Shown: in pieces, positions 21,015 through 29,578 of the stretch
How positions within the stretch are numbered: position 1 is the stretch's first letter
Layout: every line of letters begins with the position of its first letter
Assembly (NCBI RefSeq): GCF_003343245.1
Contig: NZ_CP024901.1
Coordinates: forward strand, 5,332,001 to 5,396,000
Source: Photorhabdus laumondii subsp. laumondii
Lineage (GTDB): Bacteria > Pseudomonadota > Gammaproteobacteria > Enterobacterales > Enterobacteriaceae
Reading direction: 5' to 3'
Length of the DNA stretch: 64,000 bases
Made by a program: the position numbers and the translations under genes
Notes under the pieces: generated by a model
The model's database searches: none
What the model was told of the DNA's origin: nothing
Seen by the model: only the letters and a program-made list of their open reading frames with translations

Positions 21015-21446
21015 ATGAAAAGATTTACCAAAATTGCAGTAGGTTTTCTAGTATTAACCACGGCTCAGCTCTCCTTTGCCGCTACCAGCATGTGGTCACA
21101 AACGAGCCGTGCCCCAAATGTTTATGCTGCCGGCTACACTAACTCAAGTTTCTTTACCACGCCCTCTTCGGTACCGACAAGAGCAACTATTACGACAGTA
21201 TCTTGGAATATCGGTTTATATAGTAATGGTGCGACAACTCAGACTTTCAGCGTTTGTTACACCCCACGATATTCATCCACCCCATCGCTATGCCTGGATG
21301 TCTCCGGTAACCTAAATGGCTCTACAAATGCCTTTATCGGCCATGATGCCAAAGGTTCCTTTAGAATTAGCGGGATTCTCGACGGAGGTACTTACCCCGT
21401 TTACCCGTCCCATTACAATATGATCAAAGTTGATTATCAGTATTAA
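21015..21446 (+). CDS. Secreted FlhE-like protein
   Basis: 143 residues. A clear signal peptide (basic KRF, hydrophobic core, cleavage near SFA-AT) precedes a small beta-rich domain. The pattern TVSWNIGLYS, two cysteines (VCYTP, LCLDVSG), NGSTNAFIGHDAKG and the terminal MIKVDYQY resembles the FlhE family, whose E. coli member is a periplasmic flagellar protein encoded after flhBA. There is no flagellar gene nearby, so this is an orphan relative and its role is unknown. The gene has its own RBS (GAGGATTGAAG) and lies in the accessory block after the datA-like spacer. Confidence 0.65.
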   Translation: MKRFTKIAVGFLVLTTAQLSFAATSMWSQTSRAPNVYAAGYTNSSFFTTPSSVPTRATITTVSWNIGLYSNGATTQTFSVCYTPRYSSTPSLCLDVSGNLNGSTNAFIGHDAKGSFRISGILDGGTYPVYPSHYNMIKVDYQY

Positions 21447-21575
21447 GATTAAGCAATCCGACCTGAAGCCTCATGGCCTCAGGTCATTAATAGGAAAGTT
21501 ACTTTAGACAATTTTTTCACGTTCTAAGCACAATATGTGCTAGCAGAAGGACGTAACATGCTATTAAAGCTGAGA

Positions 21576-22493
21576 TCATTCACTAACAAGCTCCTTGGAA
21601 ACCGGAGAGATTGCCGAACTCACCATGCGAAATTTTTTAGTCGCCAATGCGATAAATGCTTTAGCGGCCGGTGACGATTGACGTTCATCAAACACAGCCA
21701 ACCCAACATGTCGTTTCACTTTTGGATTCAGCGTTTTCTTGACATAGTGAACTTCATGAGTCAGCGGCAGGGATGACTCAGCAACAATCGTTACCGCATC
21801 CCCACGTTCAACCGCAGCCAAGGTACTTAACAATTGAGATGTTCGATAACGAATATTAGGTTGCAACCTTGCCGATAAAAAAAGCCTGGAAACCAGTTCA
21901 GCCGATCCCGCTTCTGTCAACGCGAATGGTCCAACACACAGATCCTTCAACGTCACTGTATCCTGCAATACTAAAGGATGATCTACCGGTAACAAAGCCA
22001 CCATTTGGTCTTCAAGAATCGGATAAGTGTCGAATTGCTCTTCCGGCAAGGTCACAAATCCCACATCTACTCGCCTATCCATAAGCCATTGCACAACCTG
22101 TCTATCTGGCCCCTCATCAATATGGACCTCAATGCCGGGGTAAAGCCTGCGATAATCGGCCAGTACCGTTGGTAACAGCCACAAGGATGAAGTCGGGCCA
22201 AACGATCCGATTCGCAGCGTACCTCGTTTCATCCCTCGTGCATCCGCTGCTTCTTGCCTCATAGTTTCAGCCAGACCAAGAATGGCCTGAGCTTTTTGTA
22301 GCAAGCCTTCTCCTATATCTGTCAGTTCAACAACTCCCTGATGCCGATGCAGAAGCTCTACGCCAAGCTCCTGCTCAAGGACTCTGATAGCATGGGAAAC
22401 CCCAGACTGAGAGATCTTGAGCTGGGCCGCAGCTAAGGTAAAGCCCTTCCGTTCAGCAACAACAGCAAAAATTTCGAGCTGGGTTAAAGTCAT
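21576..22493 (-). CDS. LysR-family transcriptional regulator
   Basis: Start MTLTQLEIFAVVAERKGFTLA at 22493 (305 aa) is chosen because GGGGGAG lies just upstream and it aligns with LysR N-termini; a longer reading from 22613 is unlikely. The helix-turn-helix (AAAQLKISQSGVSHAIRVLEQ) is followed by a periplasmic-binding-like effector domain. It is divergent from the TPR-protein and EamA genes that start at 22642, so it probably controls them. The effector is unknown. Confidence 0.88.
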   Translation of the reverse strand: MTLTQLEIFAVVAERKGFTLAAAQLKISQSGVSHAIRVLEQELGVELLHRHQGVVELTDIGEGLLQKAQAILGLAETMRQEAADARGMKRGTLRIGSFGPTSSLWLLPTVLADYRRLYPGIEVHIDEGPDRQVVQWLMDRRVDVGFVTLPEEQFDTYPILEDQMVALLPVDHPLVLQDTVTLKDLCVGPFALTEAGSAELVSRLFLSARLQPNIRYRTSQLLSTLAAVERGDAVTIVAESSLPLTHEVHYVKKTLNPKVKRHVGLAVFDERQSSPAAKAFIALATKKFRMVSSAISPVSKELVSE

Positions 22494-22641
22494 TATCTCC
22501 CCCTTTGAGTAATCACTCATTTCCGCATGATCATACATCTGAATAAGTATATGCAATGCGGATATAAAACAATAGGCGAGGCATGCTCGCCGAGCGCTCA
22601 ACCGAGTTTCCAACCCATAATTAATTAAAAAAGGGGATTTT

Positions 22642-23832
22642 ATGAGTTACCAATGGCCTTCAGATGGCTCATCTTCCATATGGCCGGAGATAAACAGCAC
22701 GTTCTTATCCCTCCGTGGATTTTCAGACGAATTTATTCCCATGAATGACACTCAGCGAACCTACAAAAAACTCCTGATGGGATTTGATGCAATCACCTCT
22801 TGCGAAATGAAAGAGCTTTATAAATTCAAAATCACATTAACTCAAATGAACGAGCACGATCTCTCTCTCCCTGAGCTTTGTCTTATCCATAAGGCATTCA
22901 GCGCATGGGTAAAATTTGATTACGAAAACGCGAGATCGCTTCTGACCCAACATATTCGAGCATACCCATCGGATATTGTCGCGCTCTTCTTCATTCACAT
23001 GCTTGATTTCTGCACTGGCAAAACAACCAACCTGAGATCTCTTCTGCTTTATTGTGACGAACACATTCCGGGCACTCACTATCTCTACCCATATTATCTT
23101 TCCATAAAATCATTCGTCCTTTGTGAAGCTCAATGTTTTGATGATGCCTTAGAGGTTGGTTTTAAATCTGTTAAGTTAATGCCGGACAACATCTATGGCA
23201 TTCATGCTGTCGCACATGCCTTGCATGAGCTAGGCCGCTGGAAAGAACTTTGCCATTTCCTGACCAACTGCAAAGAACATTGGATAACCAACACTGGAAT
23301 GGGAATGCATGTATACTGGCATCTCGCCATTGCGTATGAGCGATCCGATGAGATCACGCTGGCATTGCAAGCTTTTGATGAATTATATGCACTAAAAGAC
23401 AATCCATTTGCTAAACAGGATTTGGACGCCGTAGAATTCTTATGGCAACTCAGGCTCAAATCTGCCGACGCTAAGTTCCAACCAATATGGGAGCGTCTTG
23501 CCGTCCTTTGGACAGGCAGCATCAGCTCATCCACCTCTTACTTCCACAAAATACATGCAGCACTCGCTTTTTCTGCAATAAATCAGTCTTTTCTTATCGA
23601 GAAGCTAATCGCGGAAAGCGATGGATTTGGCATCGAACCAGACACACATTCCACAGGGATAGACGTCCTTAAAGCGATCTTACTATTCACATCGAGACAC
23701 TACGAAGAGTGTTTAAGCAAACTCCGTCTCAGCTATGAGAAATGGCCATTATTGGGAGGTAGCCGTGCTCAACGTGAAATATTAGAACAGACGATGGAAT
23801 ACGCCGCCTTGAAAGCCTCTTCCACCCTATAA
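22642..23832 (+). CDS. TTC38-like tetratricopeptide repeat protein
   Basis: 396 residues, no signal peptide, mostly helical. Several TPR-like helical pairs are visible (SAWVKFDYENARSLL, DALEVGFKSVKLMPDN, GIHAVAHALHELGRWKE). The HAVAHALHELGRWKE motif is characteristic of the tetratricopeptide repeat 38 family, whose bacterial members have no settled biochemical role. It is followed 18 bases later by an EamA transporter, and a LysR gene is divergent; the three probably form one metabolite-export unit. The family is fairly sure; the function is unknown. Confidence 0.7.
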   Translation: MSYQWPSDGSSSIWPEINSTFLSLRGFSDEFIPMNDTQRTYKKLLMGFDAITSCEMKELYKFKITLTQMNEHDLSLPELCLIHKAFSAWVKFDYENARSLLTQHIRAYPSDIVALFFIHMLDFCTGKTTNLRSLLLYCDEHIPGTHYLYPYYLSIKSFVLCEAQCFDDALEVGFKSVKLMPDNIYGIHAVAHALHELGRWKELCHFLTNCKEHWITNTGMGMHVYWHLAIAYERSDEITLALQAFDELYALKDNPFAKQDLDAVEFLWQLRLKSADAKFQPIWERLAVLWTGSISSSTSYFHKIHAALAFSAINQSFLIEKLIAESDGFGIEPDTHSTGIDVLKAILLFTSRHYEECLSKLRLSYEKWPLLGGSRAQREILEQTMEYAALKASSTL

Positions 23833-23850
23833 ATCGCGATATTGACAAAC

Positions 23851-24846
23851 ATGAAAAGCAACCACGCATCAACGCAGTCGGTCAACAACTACTCAACCTA
23901 TATCAAGCTGTCTCTTGTGGCTATCATCTGGGGCGGAACATTTGTTGCAGGTCGATATATTTCTGTCGAGACACCACCTTTATTATCAGCAAGTCTCAGA
24001 TTCATTCTTGCGGGCATGACGCTAATTATCTTCCTCGTTTTATCAGGAAAAATGTTCGTCAAGATTAATCTATCCCAACTATTGAAAATCATTGGACTTG
24101 GCCTCAGCGGAATATACACCTACAACCTGTTCTTCTTTTATGGTCTACATCATACAACCGCATCCAGAGCTTCACTTATCGTGGCGCTGAATCCAGCAGT
24201 AATGGCGATTTTTTCATATCTCTTTTATAAAGAAAGGCAATCACCATTGAAAATACTGGGAATTATTCTTTGTCTGCTTGGTGCAATGATCGTGATTTTC
24301 AGCAAAACACCACAACTGACGGTGGGAGCAGAGGGTAACTGGTTGGGTGATACGTTGATCTTTGGCTGTGTTTTAAGCTGGGTTGCTTATAGCGTCTTCT
24401 GCAAGAATATTGTGAACCAAATCGGCCCGCTACATACCGTTACATACTCCATCCTGGCAGGCGCTATCATGCTGACAGCAACGGCCATTTTCACAGGGCA
24501 AATGAGTTTATCTGCAATACATACATTGCCCATAACTGATCTCTACAGCTTACTTTATCTCGGTGCAGTAGGCTCAGCGGTAGCCTACATCTGGTATTAC
24601 GACGGAATCCAAAGAATTGGTTCCACTCGCTCTGGCGTATTTATTGCGCTTAACCCTTTGACTGCGGTATTGCTCGGCGCAGTACTATTAGATGAGAGAT
24701 TAACATTCCCAATGTTCATCGGCGGTGCTCTCGTCATCGGAGGCATCCTGATCTGCAATAAGAGATCAACCGATAAAAAACTTATTCCACCAGAACCTAA
24801 ATCTGGGATCAATCATATAGCAAAAGCAAAGAATTACAGGAGATAA
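23851..24846 (+). CDS. EamA/DMT-family inner-membrane transporter
   Basis: 331 residues from the ATG at 23851; an in-frame TTG at 23842 is the alternative. About ten hydrophobic helices form two EamA repeats: the first begins LSLVAIIWGGTFVAGRYIS, the second LGDTLIFGCVLSWVAYSVF. The ending GGALVIGGILICNK is typical of drug/metabolite exporters. The substrate cannot be told from sequence. It lies directly after the TPR gene, so co-transcription is likely. Confidence 0.88.
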   Translation: MKSNHASTQSVNNYSTYIKLSLVAIIWGGTFVAGRYISVETPPLLSASLRFILAGMTLIIFLVLSGKMFVKINLSQLLKIIGLGLSGIYTYNLFFFYGLHHTTASRASLIVALNPAVMAIFSYLFYKERQSPLKILGIILCLLGAMIVIFSKTPQLTVGAEGNWLGDTLIFGCVLSWVAYSVFCKNIVNQIGPLHTVTYSILAGAIMLTATAIFTGQMSLSAIHTLPITDLYSLLYLGAVGSAVAYIWYYDGIQRIGSTRSGVFIALNPLTAVLLGAVLLDERLTFPMFIGGALVIGGILICNKRSTDKKLIPPEPKSGINHIAKAKNYRR

Positions 24847-25051
24847 GCCAGAAATTTCCCCCTATCGACACTTTGGTACAAAACAAAAGCGTCGATCTTA
24901 ATGAGACCTGATGGCAAACCTGATTTCTGAACTTAAAAACCATGAATGTAAGAGACTTCAATAGGCATTTGTATATCAAAAATGGGCACGGAGAAATGCA
25001 ATTCATAGCCTCTTTCTAATAAGTCAAAAAATAATAATGAATGAAAACGAT

Positions 25052-25083
25052 AAAAAAAGCCGCATTACTTTCATGGTGCGGCC
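25052..25083 (-). terminator. Rho-independent terminator after the higA remnant
   Basis: Stem GCCGCA/TGCGGC around a 12-base loop, followed on the minus strand by TTTTTTTA. Confidence 0.8.
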
Positions 25084-25109
25084 ATAATGCCATTAATTAT
25101 TCTAAATCA

Positions 25110-25529
25110 TTAGAGAAACAGATCTGGCCTTACGTTGAAACGCTCAGAAAGTGCTTTAATGTGCGCAATCGTCAATGAGCGTGTACCAGAGAAAATCTGG
25201 CTGATAAGCGACTTAGAACCGATTTCCTCTTTCAGGTCTGAGTAAGAGAGGCCGTGTTGATCCATCAACACCCGCAGCGCCGCAACACCGGTAGGCATAT
25301 CATCTACAGCTTTATTAAATGCGGCAAAGCGCTCATTGCTGTTTTCATAGTCAGCAATTTTAGCGGACAGAAAGTCAATCAGCGGGTTTTCATCATCGTG
25401 TTCGATAAGGTAATCCACCATTGCCAAAGCGTCATTATAGGCATCCTCGGAAGTGCTATTCCCCAAGAAAGGAACAGCAGCTACCAGTAGCTTTGTGGCT
25501 TCAAGTGCTTAGGTAGGTTCTGCAATCAT
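25110..25529 (-). pseudogene. higA antitoxin, interrupted by a nonsense codon
   Basis: The reading resembles E. coli HigA: DALAMVDYLIEHDDENPLID, FAAFNKAVDDMPTGVAALRV, LMDQHGLSYSDL and a C-terminal HTH (GSKSLISQIFSGTRSLTI). The natural start is the ATG at 25527-25529, which overlaps the higB stop (ATGA), but codon 7 is TAA (25509-25511): MIAEPT-stop-ALEATKLLVAAVPFLGN. Translation could restart at the TTG at 25464-25466, giving a 118-residue protein that keeps the DNA-binding part. A restart product may still bind DNA. Confidence 0.75.
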
Positions 25530-25639
25530 TCTTTCATCTCCCGATACTGCTTAGTTAATTTGTCATACTCTGCATGAGTGGCTATATGCTTGACGTATAG
25601 GCGTTTATTAACGAAATTTATATAGGCAATCATCAGCAT
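25526..25639 (-). pseudogene. higB toxin, 3' fragment
   Basis: Only the last ~37 codons survive, ending ...KRLYVKHIATHAEYDKLTKQ, the conserved C-terminus of HigB-type mRNA interferases. Upstream the reading runs into the leader of the opposite-strand antitoxin gene (25724), so the catalytic N-terminal part is gone. The stop overlaps the higA start in the ATGA manner usual for this operon. Confidence 0.7.
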
Positions 25640-25723
25640 TTGCTTAATTGGCAAGATGATTTTATAATCAACAAATTGACTTTTTATAGTCTTTATTTAG
25701 TCCTTTTTGATGTGAGGGATTCT

Positions 25724-25999
25724 ATGCGTTATTCAGAACAGATCAAACCCATTAGCTACCTAAAAGCCAATGCAGCTACGGTGATGACGACACTCGCTGA
25801 GTCCCGTTCACCGATGATTATTACACAAAATGGCGAGGCAAAAGCGGTGATTCAAGATATTGCCTCTTATGAGCAGACTCAGGAAACTATAGCGTTGTTA
25901 AAGATTTTAGCTTTAGGACAACAACAAGTTAAAGCAGGTGAAGTCACACCAGTAAAGGATGTGGTTCAACGCTTAAAAAATAAAGGGAAGTCCACCTGA
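25724..25999 (+). CDS. YefM/Phd-family antitoxin
   Basis: 91 residues from the ATG at 25724, which has GAGGG just upstream; a longer reading from 25640 crosses the higB remnant. The N-terminal DNA-binding domain has the family pattern PISYLKANAATVMTTLAESRSPMIITQNGEAKAVIQD. The C-terminal toxin-binding tail is short and basic. Its stop overlaps the toxin start by one base (TGATG). Confidence 0.88.
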   Translation: MRYSEQIKPISYLKANAATVMTTLAESRSPMIITQNGEAKAVIQDIASYEQTQETIALLKILALGQQQVKAGEVTPVKDVVQRLKNKGKST

Positions 26000-26331
26000 T
26001 GCCATATCATGTAATGCTGACTAAAAATGCCGAAGCAGATTTAGAGGACATTTACGATTACATTGTCGAAAATGACAGTTCAGAGAAAGCTGATTATGTA
26101 TTGGATCAGTTACTGAAAACAGCAGACAGTCTGGCTAACTTTCCTGAAAAAGGCAATTATCCCAAGGAGTTGCAGGCGTTAGGGATCCGCGACTTCCGCC
26201 AAACATTTTTTAAACCTTACCGGGTTATTTACCAAATCACAGGTAAACAGGTGGTAATTTTTGTGATTGCCGATGGTCGGCGGGATATGCAAACCCTGCT
26301 TACGCACCGGTTGTTAAGTGTATCTGCATGA
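25999..26331 (+). CDS. RelE/ParE-family toxin
   Basis: 110 residues with the RelE/ParE fold pattern: LTKNAEADLEDIYDYI at the N-terminus, a central LANFPEKGNYP turn, and FFKPYRVIYQITGKQVVIFVIADGRRDMQTLL at the C-terminal sheet (family pattern YRVIY...DGRRD). Paired with the antitoxin just upstream through a TGATG overlap. Whether it is an mRNA endonuclease (RelE) or a gyrase poison (ParE) cannot be decided by eye. Confidence 0.88.
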   Translation: MPYHVMLTKNAEADLEDIYDYIVENDSSEKADYVLDQLLKTADSLANFPEKGNYPKELQALGIRDFRQTFFKPYRVIYQITGKQVVIFVIADGRRDMQTLLTHRLLSVSA

Positions 26332-26342
26332 TAAGAAAGACT

Positions 26343-26418
<76 letters not shown>

Positions 26419-26483
26419 ATTACTGACTGGTGATCACCTGAAATAATATATCAATCCCAAGAAACCAATTGCGAATCTAAACT

Positions 26484-26559
<76 letters not shown>

Positions 26560-26614
26560 GTCACTGACTGGCTAACAATAACCATGAATAACATACTGAT
26601 TCCAAACCAAAATT

Positions 26615-26690
<76 letters not shown>

Positions 26691-26747
26691 ATATCTTTTA
26701 GTATGCCATCCATACCTTATGAAATTCATCATCGGTATGGGGTGCGC

Positions 26748-26775
26748 ATTATACGAGAAATCGTTGCGCCCGCAA
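26748..26775 (-). promoter_or_regulatory. Promoter of the tRNA-Gly operon
   Basis: On the minus strand, -35 TTGCGG (26770-26775), 16-base spacer, perfect -10 TATAAT (26748-26753), followed by a GC-rich discriminator GCGC that suggests stringent control, as usual for stable-RNA promoters. Confidence 0.8.
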
Positions 26776-26889
26776 GCCCTTCAATGCAAAAAAACAAACT
26801 TTTCGGCAAAATGACGATTTAGCCATCAAAATAGATTAATTAATCGTCATACTGTGCTTGCGTTATCAAGCCAGTTAAAACTTTCTGGC

Positions 26890-27435
26890 TTACAGTTGAA
26901 TAAAATGTTCCCGATAATAGGCTAATTCAGCAACTGATTCACGGATATCATCCAGCGCCTGATGAGTATTCTGTTTCTTAAGCCCAGCAAGGATTTCCGG
27001 CTTCCAGCGACGAGCTAATTCTTTAAGTGTACTGACATCCAGATAGCGGTAATGAAAGTAAGCTTCCAATTCTGGCATATAGCGGAACAAGAAACGCCGA
27101 TCCTGACTCACACTGTTACCACAAATGGGAGAAGCACCTGCCGGAACCCATTTTTCCAAAAATTCAATCGTCGCCTTCTCTGCCTCACGATCATCAATTT
27201 TACTTGCTTTAACGCGTTCAACCAGCCCACTGCCCGTATGGGTGCGTACATTCCATTTATCCATCAGAGCAAGTTGTTCATCAGACTGATGAACCGCAAT
27301 GACAGGCCCTTCATCCAGGATATTCAAATTTGCATCGGTGACAATTGTCGCAATTTCAATAATGCGATCCCGCTCTGGATCTAAGCCCGTCATTTCTAGA
27401 TCTATCCAGATAAGATTGTGCTCACTTTTTGACAT
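26890..27435 (-). CDS. orn: Oligoribonuclease
   Basis: 181 residues, the E. coli length. A DEDD exonuclease that degrades 2-5 nt RNAs and pGpG to mononucleotides. Motifs: Asp/Glu in [25 protein letters not shown], and [14 protein letters not shown] near the C-terminus. It is divergent from rsgA, next to the tRNA-Gly genes, as in E. coli. Confidence 0.98.
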   Translation of the reverse strand: MSKSEHNLIWIDLEMTGLDPERDRIIEIATIVTDANLNILDEGPVIAVHQSDEQLALMDKWNVRTHTGSGLVERVKASKIDDREAEKATIEFLEKWVPAGASPICGNSVSQDRRFLFRYMPELEAYFHYRYLDVSTLKELARRWKPEILAGLKKQNTHQALDDIRESVAELAYYREHFIQL

Positions 27436-27528
27436 GTTATATCCTAGATTGGAGAGAGAGTTATTATTAATGGTGTATCATAGCGCTTTTAAGCAATAAC
27501 AGCGATAAATTGGAACAAGTGAGGTTCG

Positions 27529-28584
27529 GTGGCTAAGCATAAACTATCCAAAGGCCAGCAACGGCGGGTACGGGAAAATCATCAGCGCAGGCTGAAAAAA
27601 CAGGATAATAAGCCTGAAATGGATGATAATCAGTTAGGAGAACCTCAGGAAGGGCTAGTTATCAGCCGTTTCGGCCAACATGCTGATGTCGAGGCAGAAG
27701 ACGGTTCTACACAACGTTGTAATATTCGCAGAACAATTCGTTCATTGGTAACGGGTGATCGGGTGGTATGGCGTCCTTCGCTGCAAACCCAAGCAGATGT
27801 AAAAGTAAATGGTATTGTTGAAGCCGTTCACGAACGGACTTCCGTACTTACGCGGCCTGACTATTATGATGGTATTAAACCTATCGCCGCCAATATTGAT
27901 CAGATAGTGATTGTGTCAGCCATTCTTCCTGAACTGTCACTCAATATTATCGATCGCTACCTCGTTGCCTGTGAAACATTGGGCATTGAGCCCTTGATTG
28001 TATTGAATAAAATTGATCTGTTGGACGAAGAAAGCCGTGCATGGGTCAACGAAATCATGTCCACGTACCACAACATTGGTTACAGAGTATTGAAACTATC
28101 AAGCCACACTGGCGAAGGTATGGAAGAATTAACGAAGATGCTCGCAGGTCGAATCACTATTTTTGCCGGTCAGTCTGGTGTGGGTAAATCAAGTTTACTC
28201 AATACACTCTTGCCAGAAGATGAGGAAGAGATTCTGGTCAACCAGGTTTCAGATGTTTCCGGTTTAGGCCAGCACACCACAACGGCATCCCGTCTTTATC
28301 ATTTCCCACATGGCGGTGATGTTATTGATTCTCCTGGTGTTCGGGAGTTTGGCCTATGGCATTTAACATCGGAACAAGTCACTCAGGGTTTTGTCGAATT
28401 CCGTGATTATCTAGGAGGTTGTAAATTCCGTGATTGTAAACATCGGGATGATCCAGCATGTGCGTTACGAAAAGCAGTGGAAGATAATGAAATAAATCAA
28501 GAACGTTTTGAGAATTATCACCGTATTCTCGATAGCATGGATCAAATTAAGCCACGCAAGACTTTTACAGATAACGATAGCTAA
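27529..28584 (+). CDS. rsgA: Small-subunit biogenesis GTPase RsgA
   Basis: 351 residues with a GTG start, as in E. coli. The circularly permuted GTPase has G4 NKIDLLD ahead of G1 GQSGVGKSS and G3 DSPGVREFG; an N-terminal OB domain ([14 protein letters not shown]) and a C-terminal zinc region ([14 protein letters not shown]) are present. It checks the decoding region of the 30S subunit late in assembly. Divergent from orn. Confidence 0.97.
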   Translation: MAKHKLSKGQQRRVRENHQRRLKKQDNKPEMDDNQLGEPQEGLVISRFGQHADVEAEDGSTQRCNIRRTIRSLVTGDRVVWRPSLQTQADVKVNGIVEAVHERTSVLTRPDYYDGIKPIAANIDQIVIVSAILPELSLNIIDRYLVACETLGIEPLIVLNKIDLLDEESRAWVNEIMSTYHNIGYRVLKLSSHTGEGMEELTKMLAGRITIFAGQSGVGKSSLLNTLLPEDEEEILVNQVSDVSGLGQHTTTASRLYHFPHGGDVIDSPGVREFGLWHLTSEQVTQGFVEFRDYLGGCKFRDCKHRDDPACALRKAVEDNEINQERFENYHRILDSMDQIKPRKTFTDNDS

Positions 28585-28658
28585 CTGACATCAAATGAAA
28601 GGACAGGTACAATAACCCCCTTTTGTCTAATTTTGCCAATAGAATCCAAGAGGTTGAC

Positions 28659-29552
28659 GTGCTGGATAACATTAAAATCAGGTTGCACTATTTACTGCCT
28701 AAACAGGGAATAACTCATCTGGCAGGCTGGTTTGCTAACAAAAAAGCTGGCTGGTTGACTCAACTGGCAATCAAGGCGTTTGCCCGTGTTTATAAAGTGG
28801 ATATGAATGAAGCGAAATCACCTGAGTTTTCAGCATACATCACATTCAATGAGTTCTTTATCCGCTCATTAAAAGATGATATTCGCCCAGTCGTCAGTAA
28901 TGAACACCAATTAGCGCTACCTGCTGATGGTACTATCAGCCAGTTAGGCAATATCCGGACAGACCAGCTCCTTCAAGCCAAAGGGCACCACTACACGCTT
29001 GAAGCTCTACTCGCCGGCAATCATCAATTGGCAGAGATATTCCGTGATGGGCAGTTTGTAACGACTTACTTATCACCTAAAGATTATCACCGTGTACATA
29101 TGCCTTGCGATGGATTACTGAAAGAGATGATCTATGTCCCAGGTGATCTATTCTCTGTCAATCCATTGACTGCCGCCAATGTGCCAAATCTGTTCGCTCG
29201 TAATGAAAGAGTCATCTGTCTGTTTGAGACTCAATTTGGTCCCATGATACAGATTCTGGTTGGTGCAACTATCGTCGGCAGTATCGAAATGGCTTGGTGT
29301 GGTATGGTTACACCACCACGGGAAGGTATTATCAAACGCTGGACTTACCCGGAAGCCGGTACAACTGGCGCGATTTCTTTCAAGAAAGGTGAAGAAATGG
29401 GGCGTTTCAAACTGGGTTCTACCGTCATTAACCTGTTTGCACCAAATCAGATACAGTTAGCCGGGCACTTGAGCAGTGGCTCAACAACCCGCATGGGTGA
29501 ACTGTTAGCCCAAGCTATCATGCTTGAAGAACCCACTGACAACATAAGCTAA
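28659..29552 (+). CDS. psd: Phosphatidylserine decarboxylase proenzyme
   Basis: The GTG at 28659 (297 aa, [15 protein letters not shown]) is chosen because AAGAGG lies six bases upstream and it aligns with E. coli Psd; the reading upstream is not conserved. Psd makes phosphatidylethanolamine at the inner membrane. The self-cleavage motif LGST ([11 protein letters not shown]) that yields the pyruvoyl group is present, as are [13 protein letters not shown] and [10 protein letters not shown]. The C-terminal tail is shorter than in E. coli. It is followed by mscM. Confidence 0.96.
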
Positions 29553-29578
29553 TCCCTTGCTAAGGAGAGCCCTCTATC

